Part shown: piece by piece, positions 21,203-32,264 of the stretch
How positions within the stretch are numbered: position 1 is the first letter of the stretch
Layout of the letters: the number at the start of each line of letters is the position of its first letter
DNA from: Rhododendron vialii
Lineage: Eukaryota; Streptophyta; Magnoliopsida; Ericales; Ericaceae
Length of the DNA stretch: 64,000 nt
NCBI RefSeq assembly: GCF_030253575.1
Contig: NC_080557.1
Location: 1,669,001-1,733,000, forward strand
Direction: 5' to 3'
Notes under the pieces: model-generated
Database searches by the model: none
The model's input: the letters and a program-made list of their open reading frames with translations, nothing else
Told to the model about the DNA's origin: nothing
Program-made: the position numbers and the translations under genes

Positions 21203-22718
21203 TTTCTACCTGAAAATTGCAACAGTTTTCGGTGAATACTTGCCGTCTTCTCTTTTTAACTGGATTTTGTATTCAATGCAAATAGACTTGTCACTAGCCA
21301 CTAGAAAATGCTTCATCTTGTTGGGCATTCTAATATGTCACTGGGCAGTTGCAATGCTCCTAATCCTCCATTTGTAACTATAAATTGCTGGCAGTTTAAA
21401 AAATTGGATGATTACACAGAATAAGTTTCTATTTCCCTATGCTTTAACATCCTCTACAGCAAACTTCTAATTTATTTCCCATACACTCCCTAGCACAAAT
21501 TACGTCTGCTGGCGAACTTTCATTCTTTTCTTCCTCTTCACTAGCATTTCAACGTCAACCTTTGATTGTTTCCTATGTATGTAGCTATGACGTTATTTTC
21601 TCACAGGGAGTATAAGTTTATACATCTAAACATGTTATCACCCTACACAGTACCATACTGTTTTTGGAGGCTCCTTCTTGGATGTTGGAGTTGTTAGTTG
21701 TAGATAATTAGGGGTATGTTTCTCAGCCATGTTGTGAACTTTCTAAACTTGTCTTGTTATCTTAAGCTGCCATCAGTTTGAAATCGGCTCTGGAAAAATC
21801 ATTACACTGAATGGGTGTAATTGACAGCATAGGTGTAGGGCCATGGGGTGTATTTACAACTGCTAAATAGAACAACTTGGCATCAGAGTGTCATACACAG
21901 TGATGGGTCTTTTTTTTAATTGTTGCAGAATGAGATGGAAACCGTTTTTTGTATTATGAGGTAGAATGATGGGTATTTTGTTGTGAAATGATGACAGCAT
22001 AGGATGTCAAATCTTTCTATACTAGTAGTTTGGGTAAGAGTTGTTAGTGTAGTGGTACCAGTGGCCTTCATACCTGCTACTTCGTGTCTCATGTGCTTAA
22101 CCGATACACTTGGTTTGTGGGTGATTGCATATGTTCAGTGTTTATTTGTCAGGTCTATTGAAATGGCCCCAGACTTGTTGAGGTTACTTTTTATCACGAA
22201 AGGAATTGGAATTTGTTTTCAATGTTTGATTTCATAAATGGGGTTAATACCGGTCAGTTTGACAAGATGGCCATAGCAAGAGATTCCTATCAGTTTATAT
22301 CACCTAACATGGTTTTTCAAATTCTATGCTTTGAGGACGGTACTAAACTTTCTTCGACGAGCTGGATTGCATGCCGGGGGAGTCGTGGGAGCTAACAAAG
22401 AGAAATAAAAAGATAAGTTGCCGGATGTCTCAAGGGAACAAATGGGTGTTTTATGTCTAAGTTCTGTTCTCAGTTTAAGTTATTTGTAAACTTGTTTGCA
22501 CCCTAATTTGTAAACAGAATCTGTTCTCAGTTTAAGTTATTTACTTCATTATTGGTGCCTTCACTTGAATATCTTTCTTATTCGGTCGGAGCTTTACGGC
22601 CATTAAGGAAGCTTTCGTAGAATATATTTTCATGAATCCCCATGCCAAAATTTTGAGGGGAAAAAAAAAACCCATGCTTATCTATTGTTATGGTGGTTGT
22701 TTATAATGAGAAGATGAT
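21203..22718. other. Gene-free spacer, includes 3' region of the HD-domain gene
   Basis: No gene or organised repeat recognised; short open frames are unconvincing. Confidence 0.5.
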
Positions 22719-22944
22719 GGTAAGTAACCCAAGGGGTTGGCTAAAGTGGTCTTGGCTTGGGACTTAGGTGTTTGCTTCATCTTAAGATCTCAAGTTTGAT
22801 TTACTTTGCTAACAATTCTTGGGGCCACCTCACCTCCACATGTAAGCGTGTGAAATGGTTGTGGGTAAGACTATAAGGATTAGTTCGAGGTGCACGCAAG
22901 CTGACTTGAGACACCTTATGTTAAGAAAAGAAAAAGAAAAAAAA
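22719..22944 (+). mobile_element. tRNA-derived SINE with A-rich tail
   Basis: Begins near AGGGGTTGGCTAAAGTGG (A box-like), has a degenerate B-box region about 45 bp further (GATCTCAAGTTTGATT), a body with CTTGGGGCCACCTC and ends in a run of A/AAG. AAGATGAT before (22711-22718) and after (22945-22952) reads as a target duplication. Confidence 0.78.
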
Positions 22945-23059
22945 AAGATGATAAGTACTTGCTGTATCATTCCCCCACATCCGCCCCCCCAGTTTTGTGT
23001 TTCGTACCAAGTTAAAAGGAATGTATGTTTCGTACCAAGAAAAATGGAATGTGAATTGA

Positions 23060-23215
23060 AGTTACCTTAAAGTGGAGCCCTTAAACTAGGCCAATTGTTG
23101 GGTACGATTGAAGTTGACATCAAGTGGAGCCCTTAAACTAGGCCAATTATTGGGTACGATTGAGGTTCGCATCAAGTGGAGCCCTCATAGGCTTAAACTG
23201 GGCCAATTATTAAGT
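23060..23215. repeat. 52-bp tandem repeat, about three copies
   Basis: AGTGGAGCCC recurs at 23071, 23123 and 23175 with surrounding sequence (CTTAAACTAGGCCAATT...GGGTACGATTGA) conserved; the third copy has a small insertion and stops early. Confidence 0.88.
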
Positions 23216-23508
23216 AGTCCCGAAGTATTATGTGACATTGCCATGTGATATTTTTGCAAATAAAAGATTGTCATCATACAATATTTTGTCTTCCAATTCT
23301 ACCCAACAAAAATGAATGATGTCTCTGCCGCATAAATTGTCACTACATAAATGGTTGAGAATACCATATAAGCGACGTTCCGTGATATTCCGGGAACGCT
23401 CAATAACTAGTCCGTAAACTGTGTATTATTTAATCCGAATTGGTTCGCGGCCATTAATTTGGTAGCTTACAGTATCTGTTCACCTATTATCAATCATTCA
23501 ATTGTAAT

Positions 23509-23510
<2 letters not shown>

Positions 23511-23550
<40 letters not shown>
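23511..23550. repeat. (GA)n microsatellite
   Basis: Uninterrupted GA dinucleotides, about 20 units. Confidence 0.92.
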
Positions 23551-23553
<3 letters not shown>

Positions 23554-25736
23554 CAAACCATGGGTCTTGCAATAGTTAGATTGCCCACCCAATAGTAAGA
23601 TGAGCACAATACACAGAAGGTCCCAGAACAGTTTGCTTCTTGGTAACCAAAACACACCATTTTCTTGTAGGACATTTTGAGGTGAACTTTCGTATTGATT
23701 CTCTCTCTCATTTTCACACAAAGTATTAAAGCTTCCTTCTTCTGGGTTTTCCAACTATCTACTCAACCTTTGCTTCACGCTATAATAGAAAATTGCTCGT
23801 GATCCACTTATTGTTCTTGCACGAAACCATATACTATCTTTTCTTGGATTTCGCCAGGGGTAGAGAGCCGGTTCTAAGTTAAAACTCCAGGTGCGGCCGC
23901 TTTAGGTCTCGAAAATCCTCGAAAATTTACAAAGTTATATGGTCCAATAAAAATGCCACACCTTTAATTTTCGCTTTAGGTCCCGAAAAATGACTTTCAA
24001 AAGAAAGAGGAAATATTGACGGAAGAAGTTACGGTTGAGGACCATATTGGCTTTTCATCAGTGAAGCAAACGCAGGGGTCTAGAGGAACCAAGACCAAAT
24101 GAGATGCTCATAAATTGACACGTGGTATTTGTTGTAACGAACGCTATGAATGCAACGCATTCCTAACAGTATTGATTATGACAACTATAGAGAAAGCTAG
24201 TTCTATTATGTGAAAGGGCAAGCTCAACTACTTCACCTTGGACCTTGGTCATATAATTCTTCGTTTTTATTCTTAATCTTAGCTCTACGTTCTCAATCTA
24301 CTTTTACAAGATTTATTAGTTTAAAATGTTTTTTCAAAAGACGTTTTTATGCCTCACTCGCATTATCGCTCACGCTCATGCAAGTAGATCTAGAGACTTT
24401 GGTTTTCACCATGTGACAGGACCCAGTCCTAGCTAGGAATAAGTAGATACGGAAAGAAATGTGTGGCATATGCTTTATTGGCATTATTGCCTAAACCTAC
24501 TAGTTTTTCCTTGCCCACCAGGGCACGTTCTCCACCTACTTAGCAAATTAGCAAAGGTTTAACAAAAAAAAAAAAAAAAACAGCAAATTAGCAAAGGGAA
24601 AATACTAGTCACAGTGAAAAAGTGAAAAATGGTTAATGTGCAAAAGTGCATTGATATCTTTGAAAGGTATATAAATACTCAGGAAAATACAATGATATTT
24701 GTGAAAAGTACATTGAAAAACTTGTGGATTATCCATTACGTAATGGGCATTAGTAAAATCGCATAATTACCTTGTGTTGTTAATGCATCCTCAAATTTTA
24801 GTTCCTTTTAGCCTAAAAAAAAAGAAAATATTTATTCATGCTCTGGGACTGGCCCGTTCTGCTAAGGAAAATAAGTACTTATTGTTGAATTAAAGGTGAT
24901 ATGTTGTGAGAGAATGACTGTCTTGTAAAGCGAAAGTACTTAAAAAATACGAACCTTAGTGGAATGAACCTAATACATAAAGCTCTAGGCCCTATCATTT
25001 ATCCTCAGCCACAGAAAAAATGTGAGCTTGGGATTACCCTTTAAAATTGTTAGCTCATGGCCATGAGATTAATCCATACGGAAGACTTATTATAGAAAGG
25101 CTTTCTGAATTGGTTTCTATTTTTTCCTATTCTAAATCTATTTCTTTAATTAGTTGATTGTTCAGCTCAATTTTATTTTTTTGGGACTCTCACATGGTTT
25201 CATACGTTAACAATTCGCGATCATTTTAAAAAAAAATAAAAAAATCTTTCTATAAATGATTGTTCTTTTAGAATTCGACCTCAGTCAAAAGTTAGGATTG
25301 ACACTCAGAATTAAGAGAGACACCCGAACAACTGAGTTAACAAAACCGTCACGCTATTCACTCTCTTTCTATCCTTTTGACATCTACCCTATGAAGAGAT
25401 GAAAAATCCAGCCCTTGACATTCGAAGAAGCTTCATGTCGTTAGTACCGCAAAATAACTGCCGCAAAATAATGCACACGCATTGATTAGATGACCATATT
25501 CTTGGCACCTGCACGAGGAATTCAAGAAATATAGGCCTCTCTCCGTTGGCAAAAAGGCACAAGATGATGAATAGTAGATGAGAACGTGTACTTGCATAGT
25601 TCACCAACTCTTCCCTCCTCTTATCAGTGCCCCCATCTACCTGCATATTCACCCCAATATTCTATCTCGTAGACATATAAATAACAGCGTACAGAAGAAC
25701 TTCAAGAAGAAGCTCGAACGGGAAAAGAAATTAAAA
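23551..25736. other. Gene-free spacer upstream of the reductase-like gene
   Basis: Non-coding; holds the MITE copy at 24851-24972 and an A-run near 24560-24580. The last 200 bp is the likely promoter and 5' leader of the reductase-like gene, without a clear TATA box. Confidence 0.5.
24851..24972. mobile_element. Short MITE, second copy of the 4611-4747 family
   Basis: Starts GGCCCGTTCTGCTAAGGAAA and ends TTAGTGGAATGAACC, with the same internal order (AATAAGTACTTATT, TAAAGGTGAT, GAATGACTGTCTTGTAAAG) as the first copy. Confidence 0.6.
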
Positions 25737-25892
25737 ATGAAGGAATTGGAATCTGAACGGGCAAACGGCACAGACCCAGAAAAACCCACGGTCTGTGTTC
25801 TCGATTCCTCAACCTACGTGGGTTTCTGGGTTCTCAGAGGATTGCTTTCTAATGGGTACACTGTTCATGCGGCTGTCCAAATAAATGGCAAG

Positions 25893-25934
<42 letters not shown>

Positions 25935-28900
25935 CACTGTACAGTGTGTGTTTTCAGAGGGCAGTTTTGTGACACTGAATTGTTGTTGGAAATTGAATTT
26001 TCTATGTGGGTTTTTTTTTGGTTTGATGCAGGAGAAGCTGAAATAGTGAAGAAAATAAGGGATATGGAGGGGATAGAGGAGGGATTAGTGGTGTATTCTG
26101 TTGATGTGTTGGATTATCATAGCATTCTTGAAGCACTCAAGGGATGTTGTGCTTTGTTCTGCTGTTTGGATAGCCAAGAAGGATATGATGTAAGTCTTAT
26201 TTCCTGCATAATAGGAATTGGGTGTTCTTAATTTACTTATTTTCGGTAATGAAGAGTGTCCCGATGAACCAGACTAATCTCTCCATCCCTTTCCATGCAT
26301 TTGCGTAAGGTGAGAGAGGTGGCCCCAAGGACAAATCGCTGTTGATGGGGGTGTTCTTCATTTGAAAGGATTTAGATTGTGTTTGAGTTGTTGCTAATTT
26401 TTGGGTTGGAATGAATAGGATAAAATGGTGGATTTGGAGGTTAGAGGAGCAATCAATGTGGTAGAGGCATGTGCACAGACGGATAGCATACAGAAGATTG
26501 TGTACAATTCTTCTCTAACTGCAGCCATATGGAGGGAGAATATTTCCTCAGAGAAGGATGTAGATGAAAAGTCTTGGAGTAATCAAGATTTCTGCAGGAA
26601 AAAGAAGGTATATGTGGATCCAGTTAAAACCATTTTTTCTTTTTTGATAAAATTAGTGTCTCTTGTTGTTTTGTTTTGCCAAATACATATTATTTGAATT
26701 TTCCGGCCTTTAGCCATATTATCTCACCGGGAATGTTCCAATAAGATTGAGAAAGTTTAAAATTAGCCAGCAATGATCTAATTCGAATTAGAGATCTTTT
26801 CTTAGATTGAGTTCATATGCTTCCTCATTATGCTAATCACTTGTGGTAGTTTATTCCTGCAATTATAATCCATTATCTTTCCAGCATGATTCAACTCTTG
26901 TAATAGTTTCCTCGACACTGGTTTGGTTGGCTAGGAGGACGGAAGAGCTTTTAACCGATTTCACTCTTTGGTTTGTGAAAAAAGAATCAACTGGTAGGAC
27001 AGAGATGATATGGGTAAAAGAAATAGACATCCGTGGCAAAATCTCTTTCTCTTCTTAAGAAATAGACAGATGGGGTGAAACCTTCATCTTCTGCCTTGTT
27101 TGTTCTGAGGTTTTTCCGGTCAGATTTATTTACTAGTGAAGAGAATGTTATATATCTTAAGTACTTCACTATAGTTGGATATGGTAATCTTTGACGTTCA
27201 AGACATGGAATGTTATGGTTTGCTTAGTACTTCGAATTCACACTTTGAAATGTGAAACGGTAGCAGCAGACTTTGGGCATTGATGGCATAGTCTTAACCT
27301 CAACCCCTTTTCCAGTTAGAAGAAGAAACTGATGCTCAGGCTGTTATTTCAAAGCCAGAGAGCCTAGCTCTAAGTACAGAACTTCAATACGTACAAGGAG
27401 CCCCACCAAAATCTCGTGTTTGAGAGAGGGCTAATGGGTGCTTGACAAAGTGCTGTTCTGTAGATAGCTTTTTCTACCCCCATCGATCGATTGAGGATTA
27501 CATGGGTGCTGTTATTGTTGTTTATTTCTTGCCTGAAATTTATCAAAAGCCTCGTTGAGGTGGATGCTAGAGGCGCTAGATGTATATCCTAGGGATCATG
27601 CATCTGATTGATGGTTTGACGGTTACTCTATTTGCTTTAGATAAAAGAAATCTCCAATAGTGCTCGTGATGTCAACATATTCATTGAATTTCAGATGCAT
27701 GTAAAGGAATATTATCTTCAATTATTTTTGGGTGTTTCAAAATTTGTAGGTGCTAAGCATCTTCCAGTAGCATATCACTCACTTGGATTTCCTTTCTTAA
27801 TTTCAAAAGCATGGCATTTTAAGTATGCTAGCTACTGTTCATTATATATTTTCACAAGGCTGATTCAGTGAAATAAAATCCCTTAAAAGAATGCTGAGCC
27901 CGAAGGTGATGAGATTCATGAGAATACACTGAAACTCGTTGAGAAAAGGTTCTACCATAACTCCTTCAAGAAACCAAAAGGCTTGTCTAGTTAGGCTTTA
28001 GACCTTTTCTAAACTGTTCTCTTACATTCAATGCAACATCTCAATTAAACGTCTATTGTCTACGTTTCAGTTGTGGTATGCATTGGCAAAGACACTCTCA
28101 GAACAGGCTGCTTGGGCTCTAGCCATGGACCGGATGGTGAACATGGTGTCTGTAAACTCTGGTCTGGTTCTTGGACCTTCTGTTGCCAAAAAGAATCCCC
28201 AAATTACAATGTCATATCTTCAAGGTGAGAATACAGAGCACAACTACTTTCCACTTTTGTTATTTGCTTCACTGGAGTTAAATCAATTTGGTCTTCTGAT
28301 CCTAATAATTAAAACTGTGAGCAGGGGCGGCTCAGATGTACGAAAATGGAGTCCTGGCAATAGTTGACGTGAACTTCCTAGCTGATGTTAATATTCGAGC
28401 TTTTGAGGATCAGTCAACGTGTGGGCGATACTTCTGCTTCAATCAAATTGTGAATACTGAACAAGAAACTGTGAAACTCGCGGAAAGCTTGAGTCCTCTG
28501 ATCTCCTTACCGCCTAGGTAAGACCTAGTCACTGAGTCTAAGGCTGTATTTGGATAGAGCATTTAAGGAGAGAATGAAAATGTCAAGGGAAGGCAAGAAG
28601 ATGCTAAGTTAAAAACCTAAGTTTTCCCTTCCAATTTCCTTTCCATTAAGATCCTCGACCCAAATACAGACTAAGCATTGAGTTTATCAATGTTGGCGAA
28701 CGAGGGAAAATCTCTTTGCCACCAATCTTGAGACCAGATTTAGTAACTATTATGTTGGCTATAAACGTATGAAACGGCATACCATTAATTACTGAAGGCA
28801 TTAGAGCAAAGTCTGGGAGAATAATCGGTCAACCGTGATGCCCCCACTTTTTCTAGAGAGTCTGGTTCTCGTGACTCGAATACCATGCCACTCCATGAAA

Positions 28901-29277
28901 AATAGATGGCATGCATTTTGACGGATGAACTATTGATTAGACACTATCAAAATCTCAATGCTGACAGGAAATCTGTAATATATCACACAAAATAGTGCCC
29001 AACGAAATCAGTTTCAAGCTGAACAAAAAGGAAGGATGTTGGTTAGTGTTTTGCGATAGCTGTGGGAAAACAAAATTTCACAAAACTCTAACGATTGCTT
29101 TTTAAAAGCGAGAACTTCAAATCCGCTCATGGGATTTGCCATTAGTCAAGAATCTGCATTTGGGCTGAATCTTGGTTTTGGTTTATGTACAGGTATGAGT
29201 GCCAAGGGAGTGAAGTGTTTGCTGAGAGATTGAGGAACAAGAAATTGAACAAGCTGGTTGAGGGCACTGCCTGTTAG
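25737..29277 (+). CDS. Cinnamoyl-CoA reductase-like extended SDR protein, six exons
   Basis: An NAD(P)-binding reductase of the CCR/DFR-like clade related to Arabidopsis AT2G23910 and AT4G30470; substrate unknown. Inferred exons: 25737-25887, 26032-26189, 26419-26607, 28071-28224, 28325-28517, 29193-29277, joining to 930 nt (309 residues). The nucleotide-binding start VCVLDSSTYVGFWVLRGLL replaces the usual Gly-rich motif, leaving only one of three glycines, as is typical of this atypical clade. The catalytic pair is in WYALAK (Tyr-x-x-x-Lys), with YNSSLTA supplying Ser. The CCR signature KNWYC is absent, so true cinnamoyl-CoA reductase activity is doubtful. Intron 1 uses a GC donor (AATG|GCAAGA); the others are GT-AG. 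The start is the first Met before the Rossmann strand. Its final intron and exon lie inside the triplicated segment, and last-exon copies occur at 38803 and 46943. Confidence 0.9.
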
Positions 29278-29589
29278 CATCAACCCTGCCATGTTACATA
29301 GATTTGTAGCTTGTAGCTTTGATATTGTTAATGTAAAAGTCATTCCTTATGTAGACCTGGTAATCATATGTTAATTTATTCAATCTATTATCATCCTCGT
29401 TTCTGTGATTTTTGTTTGTTTGAGGAAACACCAGAATCATATGTATAACCAAACAGAAAAAGGGTAGACAAATACAATGAGCAGAGTTATAGCTAGGGGA
29501 TAGACGAATCCCTTGCTATATACCTGCTAGTACTTGGGCTTTGTGAACGGTAACCCTATTAACCTTACAAACACAAACATCGATAAGCA

Positions 29590-30128
29590 AATATCATAAA
29601 GCTCTGACATCTTCTAGCAAAGCATCCAAAAGCCATTCGGATTCACAACCCTTCACAAGATCACCGACCAAGAGCCAGGAGTCCATGTAAATCTTGACTT
29701 GGAGAAGATTGTTGTGAAAACACCAAGAAAGAGTTAACATGCCTTGTACTCCGCTTGAAGAGATGAGTGAGCAACGAAACCACATGTGCCTTCATGCATG
29801 GACGTTAACCCCTGCCGCATGCTTGACTATCCACGCTGCACCCGGTTTAAGCCCCTCCAGAATCCAAGCACCATCAATAAAACCTGCATAATAACAGTTC
29901 AGAGCTTGACCAGCTTCAACCCCATCGTGAATCCACACGAACTCTTGTACAGTTGTTGAGGAGACTGTTGTACTCACTAACGAGTCCCCTGATAATCCAT
30001 TGTTCCGAGGCCCCACCGTTGTTCGAACCATAGAAGCCACTTGAATAAATGAAGTGAAGAAATAGGATTTCGTTCACAAACCACGCGGGGACAGTGCACC
30101 GTCGTAGTGCACATTCCAAGCCGTGCAA
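29590..30128 (-). pseudogene. RNase H-like domain fragment, copy A
   Basis: Minus-strand reading in two frames gives a type-1 RNase H pattern as found in plant LINE-type and 'putative ribonuclease H' proteins: FIDGAW (first Asp), GAAWIVK, then, after a 4-bp insertion that shifts frame, MDSWLLVGDLV (second Asp) and WLLDALLEDVRAL. No complete open frame exists. Intact equivalents would be the C-terminal domain of a non-LTR element. Copies B and C are in the matching place of the other units. Confidence 0.65.
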
Positions 30129-30672
30129 GAGTCTTTCTCATGGTCCACATTTCAAGGAGTATCCTTCAAATGAAAACAAATATTAGCATTTTACTCGATA
30201 GAGCAGGGGACTAGCCTGCCATTGTCTTATAATTCCATCGATCCGCGTCAAGTGATATGTCTCACTCAATCTCTTTTCAATTGGGCTCTATAATTTTGAT
30301 TTCAAATCATCAGATTAGCTCACTGACTCATGCTTTAGATTCGATTTGCAATATCCCCCTCAAATATATACTCGTAAGGATTATCAGAAATGATTATATG
30401 TTAAGAAAAGAGATGGAAAATGTAGAAAAAGTACAACTACTCCACTTAATATAACTAACTCCACTTTAAGCTAAAAGAATTTGTTTACTTTTTTTTTTAA
30501 ATTTAATTTCAAAGCCCGAAGGCGAAAATTAGATCACAATAAAAGGAGTGAACCAAAACTACCAACATCAAAGACATAAGCATTGCTGAAAGCGCAAATT
30601 AATGAAAAATAACCGACATTGATGTATTTTACGAGTAGAAAATTAATTTTTAGACTGGTCATATATTTTTTA

Positions 30673-31855
30673 GGAAAAATTTCAAAAAAGCCTCTGAACT
30701 TTCAAGAACTTTGCAAAAAAACATTTGGACTTTAATTAATAATAAAAAGACACCTGAACTTACCATTTCGTCAACAAAAAAGCTCCCGCCGTCCAATTCT
30801 GTCAATTTCTTTCGGATGGAGTTTACACCTCCCTCTTTTTTGTTACTTTTTACTTTCAAAAATTACTTTTAACTCTTTCTTTCTTTTAGTAGTAAATAAA
30901 TAGGCAATAAAGTTATTTTTTTCCTTACTATTTATCAAAAATTACTTTAATCTCATATTTTACTAAAATAACTTTAACCCTCCCTTCTTTTTTACTTTCA
31001 AATTTTAACGCCCCCCCCCCCCCCCCCCCCCCCCCGACGCGTCTCTCTTTTTTTATTTATTTATAGAAATTAAACCCCACACAATCAATCAACCCCACAA
31101 TCAACCGCCAAAGCCCTTGCCCCAATTTCGTAAATCATTAAAAAAAAAAACGGTGGTGAAAGTAATTTTTAAAAAATAGTAAGAAAAAAACTTTATTGCA
31201 TATTTATTCGTTACTAAAAAAGAAAAAGTTAAAAATAAAATGAAGGATAAAAAAGGGGAGTGATTTTCACACTCCTTTTTGATAGCCACTCTTTTTTTTT
31301 TAAGTATTGAAAGTGTATGAATCTTTTTTGCTAAAAGACAAAAAGGGAGTGTGGTTATCAAAAAGAAGAGTGTGAAAATCATCTCCCAAAAAAAAAGTAA
31401 TTTCAAAATTCTGAAATTTGGGCTGGGCTAGTGCTTTGGCAGCTAATTATGGGGTTGATTGGTGGTGTGGGATCTAATTTCTGGAAAAAAAAAAGAGGGG
31501 GAGAGAGAGAGAGAGGGAAAGGTAAATTTGAAAGTAAAAAAAAAAGGGGATTATTTTTGTAAATAGTAGTAAAAAAATGGGGTTAAAATAATTTTTGATA
31601 AATAGTAAGTAAAAATAGAATTTTATTTATTACTACTAAAAAGTTAAAAGTAATTTTTTGAAGTAAAAAGTAAAAAAGAAGAAGAAGAAATGTTAAAGCC
31701 TTCTGTTAGCTCTATCTGTTACAAATTGACGGAATTGGACGGTGGGGCTTTTTTGTTAACGAAATGGTAAGTTCAGGTGTCTTTTGTCATTAGTTAAAGT
31801 GCATGCATTTTTTGTAAAATTCTTGAAAGTTCAAGGCCTTTTTTGAAATTTTTTC
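30673..31855. mobile_element. Mutator-like non-autonomous element, copy in unit A
   Basis: 1183 bp with inverted ends of about 130 bp (GGAAAAATTTCAAAAAAGCC at left; the right end is its inverse with few changes) and a perfect 9-bp target duplication TATTTTTTA (30664-30672, 31856-31864). The interior is A/T rich, carries a 25-bp C run (31011-31035) and no coding frame. Unit C has the same insertion at the same place; unit B lacks it. Confidence 0.9.
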
Positions 31856-31904
31856 TATTTTTTATTTCTTCTCTTTGATCAAGGCAAATCCGAAAATTGA
31901 AAAT

Positions 31905-32031
31905 GGAAGCGACTATTGACAACCCCTTATTTTCTCCATTAGCTCTATAAAAATTTTCAAATAATTACAACATGAGCTCCCAATGCAAAATGGGCTAATG
32001 AATAAAATAAAGGGTTGGGAATAGTCGCCCC
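31905..32031. mobile_element. MITE with (G)GGGCGGCTATT-type ends, unit A
   Basis: 127 bp; left end GGAAGCGACTATTGACAACC, right end the inverse of GGGGCGACTATTCCCAACCC. The related copy in unit C (49305-50484) lies at a different position, so the two are separate insertions. Confidence 0.75.
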
Positions 32032-32131
32032 GTAAAATAATTTACTCAAAGCCTTAAAGTCGTTTGCCTTCCCCCCCCCCCCGGTTCTCTCTGCCCCAAG
32101 ATCAAAGACACGAACTTTGGAAGAAAACAGT

Positions 32132-32232
32132 ATGGCGGAAGAAGAAAATCAAGATATTCAGAGCCTACGACAAGACGACCAATGGGAGGAAAGAACCCTC
32201 AACCTCCTCCACCACTCCAAGATCGACCAACG

Positions 32233-32264
<32 letters not shown>

